Part shown: one piece after another, positions 1 to 4,651 of the stretch
How the letters are laid out: each line of letters opens with the position of its first letter
Numbering within the stretch: position 1 is the first letter of the stretch
DNA from: Opitutaceae bacterium
GTDB taxonomy: Bacteria > Verrucomicrobiota > Verrucomicrobiia > Opitutales > Opitutaceae
Reading direction: 5' to 3'
Assembly (NCBI GenBank): GCA_023269455.1
Contig: JAHFTG010000112.1
Coordinates: 1-6,996, forward strand
DNA length: 6,996 nt
The notes under the pieces: model-generated
Seen by the model: the letters and a program-made list of their open reading frames with translations, nothing else
Told to the model about the DNA's origin: nothing
Databases searched by the model: none
Made by a program: the position numbers and the translations under genes

Positions 1-213
1 CCTTCGGCCACCGCGATCTACACGGAAACCAATCTTGGCGGCCCGCTCGCGATCGTGATGGGCAGCGAGCAATACGGTCTCAGTGATTACTGGCTGAAGG
101 AAGCCGACGAACGCGTGGTCATCCCGATGGCGGGCCAGGCCGATTCGCTCAACGTCGCGATGGCGACGATCATCACGCTCTTCGAGGCGGTCCGCCAGCG
201 CGGCGTGCGTTAA
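1..213 (+). CDS. SpoU/TrmH-family RNA 2'-O-ribose methyltransferase, C-terminal part (5' truncated by window edge)
   Basis: The frame is open from base 1 and gives the last 70 residues before a TAA at 211-213. Two hallmark SpoU (SPOUT-class, knotted) motifs are visible. IVMGSEQYGLS at about residues 18-28 is the motif 2 type, and IPMAGQADSLNVAMA at about 46-60 is motif 3, whose SLN serine-leucine-asparagine core helps form the S-adenosylmethionine site in the trefoil knot. Family members 2'-O-methylate ribose in tRNA or rRNA in the cytoplasm. The visible part cannot say which RNA is the substrate (TrmH on tRNA G18, RlmB on 23S G2251, or an uncharacterised relative), because the discriminating N-terminal region is outside the window. 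The gene converges on oleD, and the two stop codons share the tetramer TTAA at 210-213. Family assignment is strong; the specific gene name is left open. Confidence 0.9.
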   Translation, partial: PSATAIYTETNLGGPLAIVMGSEQYGLSDYWLKEADERVVIPMAGQADSLNVAMATIITLFEAVRQRGVR

Positions 214-1256
214 CCGCAACGCTCCCGCTTCAGCGCCGCCACCAATTCCGCCGTGCCTTCCGGCATGCTCACGCGCGGCATGTAGCCGAGGTCGCGACGC
301 GCGGCGGCGATGGAAAACCAATGGTCCTTCGCCAGCTCGTCCGCGACGAAGCGCGTCATCGGCGGCTCGCCTTTGAGTGGTAGCACGCGCCACGCGGCCT
401 CGCACACCGCGCCGACTGTCGAGGCTGCGCGCAGTGAAATCCGCTTCGTCACCGGCGGCTCGCCGAGCGCCCCAAGCAGGCCGTTAATCCAGTCCCATAA
501 CATGACCGGCTCGCCGTTGGTGATGAAGTAGGCGCGCCCCGCCGCCGCGCCGTCCAACGCGGCTTCGGCGGCGAGGTGGGCGTCCACGGCGTTTTCTACG
601 TGGACCATGTCCACGCGGTTGCGGCCTTTGCCGATGATGCGAAGACGTCCGGCACGCGCACGCGCCAGCACGCGCGGCACGAGATGCGGATCACCCGCGC
701 CCCAGATCAGGTGCGGACGCAGCGCGACCGTGCGCAGCGACGGCGAGTTGGCCGCAAGCACTTCGCGCTCGGCGATGGCTTTGGTTAATGGATACGGGCT
801 CGGGCAGTCCGTCGTGAGCGGCAACGCTTCGTCCGCGCCCGCGAGATCACGGCCGTTGTAAACCACACTCGGCGTGCTCGTATAAACCAATCTCGTCACC
901 CCATGCTCGCGACAACCGGCGAGAATCGCCCGCGTGCCGAGGACGTTCGCTCGGAAAAAATCATCGTAGCGCCCCCACACGCCGACCTTGGCGGCGACAT
1001 GGAAAACCGTGCCCATCCCGCGACAGGCCGCCCGCACCGCGTCGGCATCGTCGAGCGCGGCGCGCACGAAACGCACGCCGCGCGCCTCCAGTTCCGGCGC
1101 CGGCGTGCGCGCGAGCACCGTCACGGCGCGGCCTTGCGCGAGCAGGCGATCAACCAGCCGCCGTCCAAGAAATCCCGTTCCTCCCGTCACGAGCGCGCCG
1201 ACGCCGACGGCGTCGGAATGACGAATGACCAATGACGAATGACCAGTGTCGGACAT
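210..1256 (-). CDS. oleD: OleD, 2-alkyl-3-ketoalkanoic acid reductase (extended SDR family)
   Basis: This is a 348-residue NAD(P)H-dependent reductase of the 3-beta-HSD/extended short-chain dehydrogenase type. In the olefin pathway OleD reduces the beta-keto acid released by OleA to the 2-alkyl-3-hydroxy acid used by OleC. Visible are the Rossmann dinucleotide loop TGGTGFLG (24-31), FHVAAKVGVWG (85-95), YTSTPSVVY with the likely catalytic serine (125-133), the active-site Y155-x3-K159, and ALRPHLIWGAGD (178-189). These stretches closely resemble characterised OleD proteins as I remember them, and the oleC gene lies 15 bp upstream in the same direction. The ATG at 1256 is the only reasonable start ahead of the Rossmann strand, but no Shine-Dalgarno precedes it. 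Compared with typical members, which begin a few residues before the glycine loop, there are about 18 extra N-terminal residues. Residues 5-14 are encoded by a heptamer repeat array. Function is inferred from family and neighbour. Confidence 0.9.
   Translation of the reverse strand: MSDTGHSSLVIRHSDAVGVGALVTGGTGFLGRRLVDRLLAQGRAVTVLARTPAPELEARGVRFVRAALDDADAVRAACRGMGTVFHVAAKVGVWGRYDDFFRANVLGTRAILAGCREHGVTRLVYTSTPSVVYNGRDLAGADEALPLTTDCPSPYPLTKAIAEREVLAANSPSLRTVALRPHLIWGAGDPHLVPRVLARARAGRLRIIGKGRNRVDMVHVENAVDAHLAAEAALDGAAAGRAYFITNGEPVMLWDWINGLLGALGEPPVTKRISLRAASTVGAVCEAAWRVLPLKGEPPMTRFVADELAKDHWFSIAAARRDLGYMPRVSMPEGTAELVAALKRERCG
1198..1216. repeat. 8-bp perfect inverted repeat with 3-nt loop, abutting array A
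   Basis: The arm CCGACGCC (1198-1205) and its exact reverse complement GGCGTCGG (1209-1216) flank the 3-nt loop GAC. The right arm ends exactly where array A begins at 1217. On the coding strand it encodes the DAVGVG stretch before the OleD Rossmann strand. The arms are GC-rich, so chance is less remote than for the longer repeat at 2439-2481. The placement is the same, though: the fold-back has a 3-nt loop, touches the array, and lies on its coding-downstream side. Confidence 0.75.
1217..1244 (-). repeat. Heptamer array A (4 units) in the 5' end of oleD
   Basis: Four consecutive 7-bp units on the plus strand (AATGACG, AATGACC, AATGACG, AATGACC) are followed by a degenerate fifth (AGTGTCG). 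On the coding strand they read as TCATTSG units and encode GHSSLVIRHS, residues 5-14 of OleD. No coding-strand frame contains a stop, whereas the plus strand of each unit contains TGA. The array lies between the OleD start codon and the Rossmann fold. A perfect 8-bp inverted repeat touches it on its low-coordinate side. Confidence 0.9.
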
Positions 1257-1271
1257 GGGATACGGAGCAGG

Positions 1272-2972
1272 TCAGCGTTTCGGATCGGATTCGTAGCCGA
1301 CGGCGTCAACCGCCCAGCGGGCGAGAGCGAGGCGGTGGATCTTGGCATTATGCCGCACATCGACCGGGAATTTTTCGTGAAAATAGAAGAGTTTGATTCC
1401 CGCCGTATGCGCGTGCCGCAACGCGATGGCGCGCAACTCGCGCGCGAACCGGCGGCAATCGGCGCTGGTCGCGATCACATCGCGCGACACCGGCTCGACC
1501 ACGATCGCGGCGCGCTGACAGCCGCGCGGCCCCAGCCCGATCAACGCCGCCCGGTTCACATCGGCATGCGAGATGAAGAGGGGCTCCACCTGCTCGGTGT
1601 AAAGCGGCCCGGACATCGCCTCCACACGCTCGGCCTTGCGTCCGCAAAACCAGAGGCGCCCCGATTCATCGAAGTAACCCGCGTCGCCCATGCGGTGCCA
1701 GACGACGGCTTCGCCGCCCGGTTGAGCGTTGAGAGCTGAGAGTTGAGGGATCTTCGCGGAGGCGGTGGCTTCGGGCAGGGCGTCGTAGGCGTGCGTGACC
1801 GTCGGTCCGCGCACGATGAGTTCGCCGATCGCTCCCGGCGGGAGTTCGCGGGCGTCGGCCAGCGTCGCAAGCGGACCATCAGTGATGGCGATGATTTTGA
1901 CTTCGTTGGCGGGCAGCACGCGGCCCACGCATGTGCCCGCGCCGTGCTCCGTGGCGATGGCCGCGCCCGCCGCCACTTCGACCGCGCTGATGCTGCTCAC
2001 GGGCAACGCCTCGGTCGCGCCGTAAGGGCTGTGCAACGTGCCGTGCGTCAGGACGGGCGCCATGAGCTGCCACAAATCGGGGGGCACGGGCGCACCGGCG
2101 CAGAGCACGCGTTTCATGGTGGGCAACGTGATGTGATGCGCGTGACAGTGGACGGCGATCTTGCGCCAGAGGGTGGGCGAACCGAAGGAGCTGGTGACAT
2201 TTTCCTGGCGGATGGCCTGGATGATTTTTTTGGGGTCAACGCTTGCAGGCCGGCTCGGGTCGATCTCGGGCACGATGGTCGTCATGCCGAGCGCCGGGTT
2301 GAACAACGCAAAGATCGGCAGCATCGGCAGGTCGATCTCGCCGGGCTGGATGTCGTAGGTCTCGCGGATCATGCGCACCTGCGCGTCGAACATCCCGTGC
2401 GTATAGCAGACGCCTTTCGGCGCTCCGGTGGAGCCGGAGGTGAAGAGCACCGCAGCGGCCTCCGCTGCGGTGCTCTTCACCATTTCTGATTTGGGATTTT
2501 TGATTTCTGATTTGGGGGCAAGACGAGCGGTGGGCGAACCGTTCACGCGGATGCGGACTTCGACGGTGCGAAACGGTTTTCTGAAGATGCGGCCGACAAC
2601 CTGCGCGAGCGGGATGCCGAGGAGCACGCGGGGGCGCGAGCGTGCGACGCAGGCGAGAAAACTTTTCAGGCCCATGCCGGGGTCGATCACCACGGGCACG
2701 GCGCCAAGCCCGAAAAGGGCGAAGGCCGCCGCGATGAGCGGGAGACCGGGCTTCACCATCACGAGCACCCGGTCGCCGCGGCGCACGCCGCGCGCGGTGA
2801 GATCGGCGCGCCAAGCGGATACCTCGGCATCGAGTTCGGCAAAGGAGAGCGTGAGGTAGTCGATGTCGCCGGCGCGGGTGCGGCCACGAGGGATTTTCAG
2901 CGCGGCGGTAAGCGGCTGGCGGGCCGCCATGAGCGAAAGATGGCGCGCGATGTTGGCGTTATCCGTGGACAC
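1272..2972 (-). CDS. oleC: OleC, beta-lactone synthetase (AMP-binding superfamily)
   Basis: This 566-residue adenylate-forming enzyme belongs to the OleC type, which uses ATP to turn 2-alkyl-3-hydroxy acids into beta-lactones. From the GTG start it shows the phosphate-binding loop TSGSTGAPKG (178-187), YGATEALPVS (317-326), MGDAGYFD (428-435), GRKAERV (444-450) and the C-terminal catalytic-lysine region PVDVRHNAKIHR (536-547, lysine 544). YGATEALPV and VRHNAKI are characteristic of OleC rather than of generic acyl-CoA ligases. The GTG at 2972 gives an N-terminus (STDNANIARHL) that fits the family. The longer TTG start at 3011 would put the first codons inside the terminator of the upstream gene, so I rejected it. 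No Shine-Dalgarno is visible. Two heptamer arrays are translated within it, at about residues 153-164 and 409-418, and a 20-bp inverted repeat covers residues 165-178. All catalytic motifs remain intact and in frame, so the gene is probably functional. Confidence 0.9.
   Translation of the reverse strand: MSTDNANIARHLSLMAARQPLTAALKIPRGRTRAGDIDYLTLSFAELDAEVSAWRADLTARGVRRGDRVLVMVKPGLPLIAAAFALFGLGAVPVVIDPGMGLKSFLACVARSRPRVLLGIPLAQVVGRIFRKPFRTVEVRIRVNGSPTARLAPKSEIKNPKSEMVKSTAAEAAAVLFTSGSTGAPKGVCYTHGMFDAQVRMIRETYDIQPGEIDLPMLPIFALFNPALGMTTIVPEIDPSRPASVDPKKIIQAIRQENVTSSFGSPTLWRKIAVHCHAHHITLPTMKRVLCAGAPVPPDLWQLMAPVLTHGTLHSPYGATEALPVSSISAVEVAAGAAIATEHGAGTCVGRVLPANEVKIIAITDGPLATLADARELPPGAIGELIVRGPTVTHAYDALPEATASAKIPQLSALNAQPGGEAVVWHRMGDAGYFDESGRLWFCGRKAERVEAMSGPLYTEQVEPLFISHADVNRAALIGLGPRGCQRAAIVVEPVSRDVIATSADCRRFARELRAIALRHAHTAGIKLFYFHEKFPVDVRHNAKIHRLALARWAVDAVGYESDPKR
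1721..1748 (-). repeat. Heptamer array B (4 units) inside oleC
   Basis: The plus-strand units are GTTGAGC, GTTGAGA, GCTGAGA and GTTGAGG, with period 7 and total length 28 bp, the same as array A. The coding strand reads as TCAACTC-type units and is translated as roughly PQLSALNAQP (OleC residues 409-418). This falls in the loop between AKI and the GGEAVVWHRMGD segment. From memory, related OleC proteins have only a short linker here, so about nine residues appear to have been added. The coding strand carries no stop in any frame; the opposite strand carries TGA in every unit. Confidence 0.85.
2439..2481. repeat. Perfect 20-bp inverted repeat with 3-nt loop in oleC, abutting array C
   Basis: Arm 2439-2458 (GGTGAAGAGCACCGCAGCGG) and arm 2462-2481 are exact reverse complements over all 20 bp, separated by CCT. 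On the coding strand the gene-proximal arm (2458-2439) encodes AAVLFT, the strand leading into the TSGSTG ATP-binding loop, so it must be the original sequence. The array-proximal arm (2481-2462) encodes the VKSTAA stretch and is its inverted copy. No U-tract follows on the coding strand, so this is not an intrinsic terminator. The oleC mRNA would carry a very stable hairpin here. Confidence 0.95.
2482..2516 (-). repeat. Heptamer array C (5 units) inside oleC
   Basis: The plus-strand units are ATTTCTG, ATTTGGG, ATTTTTG, ATTTCTG and ATTTGGG: period 7, total 35 bp, with the two-unit word ATTTCTGATTTGGG occurring twice. It is translated as PKSEIKNPKSEM (OleC residues 153-164), just ahead of the ATP-binding loop. 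It is strikingly AT-rich for this GC-rich gene. It starts at the base following the 20-bp inverted repeat 2439-2481. The coding strand has no stop in any frame. Confidence 0.9.
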
Positions 2973-3009
2973 GAGTGACGGGAAAACTCGCGGAACTCGG
3001 GGCGGTGGC

Positions 3010-3048
3010 AAAGAAAAACCCCGCGCGGCGCAGGGCCGGACGCGGGGT
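3010..3048 (-). terminator. Rho-independent terminator of the small lipoprotein gene
   Basis: The minus-strand transcript forms an 8-bp stem (ACCCCGCG at 3018-3025 pairs with CGCGGGGT at 3041-3048). It is extended inside by CGGC (3026-3029) pairing with GCCG (3035-3038) across a two-base bulge. The stem is followed directly by TTTTTCTTT (3018 down to 3010). It begins 24 bp after the lipoprotein stop codon and ends 37 bp before the oleC GTG. It should limit read-through from the lipoprotein gene into oleC, which implies either partial read-through or a separate oleC promoter that I could not identify. Confidence 0.85.
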
Positions 3049-3072
3049 CAAAGGGTTTGAGGGGAACCGCTC

Positions 3073-3330
3073 TCAGTAATCGGTGTAGGTGATCGCGCCC
3101 CAGAACAGCTTGATTTCATCGCCCGAGGGATTGACGCGACCGTCAAACTGCGTGCCATCGATGTGGATGGTGTTGGCGCCGGGCGGCATGTAGCTCCCGG
3201 TGTTTACCACGGCCAGTCCGCCCAGGACGGAATTATTGCGACCGGTGCGGGTCTTTTGAGTGGAGCAGCCGGCAAAAACCGAGGCGGCCAACGCACAGAG
3301 ACCAAGGGTAAGAAGGGTCTTAGAATTCAT
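3073..3330 (-). CDS. Small putative lipoprotein, unknown function
   Basis: I do not recognise this 85-residue protein. It starts MNSKTLLTLGLCALAASVFAGC: a short basic n-region, a hydrophobic core, and an AGC cleavage site with the candidate lipidated cysteine at residue 22. Phenylalanine at -3 is not the commonest lipobox residue. Serine at +2 would favour the outer membrane under the usual Lol rule. The mature part of about 64 residues is small and polar (TQKTRTGRNN) and ends in a hydrophobic, aromatic stretch with IKLFWGAITYTDY at the C-terminus. An ATG at 3372 in the same frame adds 14 proline-rich residues ahead of the signal peptide, so the inner ATG at 3330 is preferred. No Shine-Dalgarno is visible. 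The gene lies 73 bp downstream of rnd and has its own terminator, so it is probably its own unit or the distal gene of an rnd transcript. No link to the olefin pathway is demonstrated. Confidence 0.75.
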   Translation of the reverse strand: MNSKTLLTLGLCALAASVFAGCSTQKTRTGRNNSVLGGLAVVNTGSYMPPGANTIHIDGTQFDGRVNPSGDEIKLFWGAITYTDY

Positions 3331-3403
3331 AGGGTAGGAGAAGAAGTTGTCGGGCGGTGGAGCGCTTGGCAAGTGGGGAAAACGTGAAAATCAGCAGGCT
3401 GTT

Positions 3404-4522
3404 TCAGGCCGGATTAAGCGAGGGTTCGGCGCGCAAAAGATCGGCCTGCCAAGGGAGGAGGATCTCGTCGAGTTTGGCGGGGTCGCGGGCGATCTGGGCG
3501 AGTTGGGCGCGGTTGGCGATGAGGGTGGGCTCGATCTCAAGGCGCGCGGCGACGCGGTCGCGGTCGGCTTTGATGCGGTCTTGAAGCGCGACCTCGCCCG
3601 GGGTGAGCGGGGCGTGTTCGGCGCGGCGGCGGCGGGGGAGCGTCTGCGGGTCGCGGGCGAGCCCTTGGCGGAGGGCAGTCGCGAGCGTGGGCGCGAGGCG
3701 GTCGTGGCGTTTGCCTAGGTTGACCTTGGCCATGATGGACGGCTCAGGGTCGCCGTCTTCGGCGGCGTAGGCGATGTCGAGGAGGAGGTCGCTGCTGCAG
3801 ACTTTGAACGGGGGGACGTCGAGCGTGCGGGCCCACTCACGCCGCCAGTGCCAGACGGCGTGAAGCACGCCGAGGCCGGCGCCGCGCAGGCGTTCGGAGC
3901 GGCCGATGCGCCAGTCGTTTTCGTCGTCCTGGGGGAAACCGATGAGGCCGGATTCGATCTGGCGGCGGCACTGCTGGTCGAGCCAGTCGATGCGGTCGAG
4001 GCGAACAAGTTCGCGGGTGAGGATGTCGCGCAGGGCGGGCAGGTGCCAGACGTCGAGCGCGGCGTAATCGAGAAGCTTCTTGGTGATGGGACGCTTGGAC
4101 CAGTTGGCCTTCTGGCCTTCTTTGTCGAGGATGACGCCGAAGTGTTGTTCCAACAGCCCGGCGAGCCCGATGCGCGAGTGGTTGAGGAGCTGCGCCGCGA
4201 GCATGGTGTCGAAAAGGCTCTTGGGGCGGAACTGGCAGAGATCGGCGAGCAGGCGCAGGTCGAAATCACTGCCATGCATCACGAGGTGCTTGGTCGCGAG
4301 TTTCTCCCAGAGCGGGCCGAGCGGGAGCGGCGCGAGCACATCGACGAGGTAGATTTTTCCGTCCACCAAGAACTGCAACAGGCACACCCGCGTGCGGTAG
4401 TGAAACATGTTGTCCGCCTCCGTATCGAGCGAGACCTCATCCACGCGGTCGAGCGCGGCCAGCAAGGGCGCGAGCTGGTCGGGCTGTTCTATCAACGTGT
4501 ATGCGGGCAGATGTTCGTTCAC
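3404..4522 (-). CDS. rnd: Ribonuclease D (3'-5' exoribonuclease, DEDDy family with HRDC)
   Basis: The protein has 372 residues from the chosen GTG, close to the usual RNase D length. RNase D trims 3' ends of tRNA precursors and other small RNAs in the cytoplasm with two metal ions. All DEDDy signatures are visible. Exo I is SLDTEAD (D33, E35), followed by YRTRVCLLQ. Exo II is MHGSDFDLRLL (D88). Exo III is YAALDVWHL (Y153, D157). An HRDC-like region starts near residue 227 (RREWARTLDVPPFKV), and the charged C-terminus may hold a second, degenerate HRDC. The frame stays open upstream through the antisense of queC, so the start is uncertain. The GTG at 4522 gives a natural N-terminus (NEHLPAYTLIEQPDQ). 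A TTG at 4543 or ATG at 4642 is possible, but the latter would almost touch the queC start and adds 40 atypical residues. No Shine-Dalgarno is seen at the GTG. It is divergent from queC. Confidence 0.93.
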   Translation of the reverse strand: MNEHLPAYTLIEQPDQLAPLLAALDRVDEVSLDTEADNMFHYRTRVCLLQFLVDGKIYLVDVLAPLPLGPLWEKLATKHLVMHGSDFDLRLLADLCQFRPKSLFDTMLAAQLLNHSRIGLAGLLEQHFGVILDKEGQKANWSKRPITKKLLDYAALDVWHLPALRDILTRELVRLDRIDWLDQQCRRQIESGLIGFPQDDENDWRIGRSERLRGAGLGVLHAVWHWRREWARTLDVPPFKVCSSDLLLDIAYAAEDGDPEPSIMAKVNLGKRHDRLAPTLATALRQGLARDPQTLPRRRRAEHAPLTPGEVALQDRIKADRDRVAARLEIEPTLIANRAQLAQIARDPAKLDEILLPWQADLLRAEPSLNPA

Positions 4523-4577
4523 CTGCGGCCAAGAAACGGCCAACGCACGCCGGACGGAAGCGCGAAATAGGAAAACT

Positions 4578-4597
4578 CTTTGGCCACGTGGCCAAAG
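4578..4597. promoter_or_regulatory. Perfect 20-bp palindrome between divergent rnd and queC (candidate operator)
   Basis: CTTTGGCCACGTGGCCAAAG is fully self-complementary around a central CACGTG. It lies in the 129-bp region between the proposed rnd start (4522) and the queC start (4652), 55 bp and 54 bp from each. Symmetry and position suit a dimeric regulator acting on both promoters. On the minus strand a weak promoter can be drawn with TTGGCC inside the palindrome and a poor -10 seventeen bases on, but I do not rely on it. It would be internal to rnd if that gene starts at 4642. A cruciform or a chance GC-rich palindrome are alternatives. Confidence 0.5.
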
Positions 4598-4651
4598 TTC
4601 ATGCGGTTTCGCTTTGCGCTTTGGGGCGCACTTTGACGCCATCGCAGGCAC

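Noticed and set aside
2439..2481. Inverted repeat as an intrinsic terminator or attenuator
   Set aside because: It lies in the middle of an intact gene, and no U-tract follows in the direction of oleC transcription.
1743..2489. Plus-strand open frame of 248 residues opposite oleC
   Set aside because: Shadow of oleC with compositionally biased R/D/G/H-rich sequence and no recognisable motif.
1217..2516. Heptamer arrays as CRISPR-like or mobile element repeats
   Set aside because: Units are 7 bp with no spacers, no target-site duplication is visible, and no transposase or cas gene is present. The inverted-repeat arm at 2439 is host coding sequence, unlike a mobile palindromic element such as those of Rickettsia.
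2973..3011. TTG start for oleC at 3011
   Set aside because: It adds 13 non-family residues and overlaps the U-tract of the upstream terminator; the GTG at 2972 gives the expected N-terminus.
3331..3403. Terminator after rnd or promoter for the lipoprotein gene
   Set aside because: The best hairpin has a 4-bp stem with a 2-nt loop, and no -35/-10 pair better than chance was found.
4523..4651. preQ1 riboswitch ahead of queC
   Set aside because: I looked for a short stem with an A-rich pseudoknot tail near the start codon and found none; the region instead holds a simple palindrome and GC-rich sequence.
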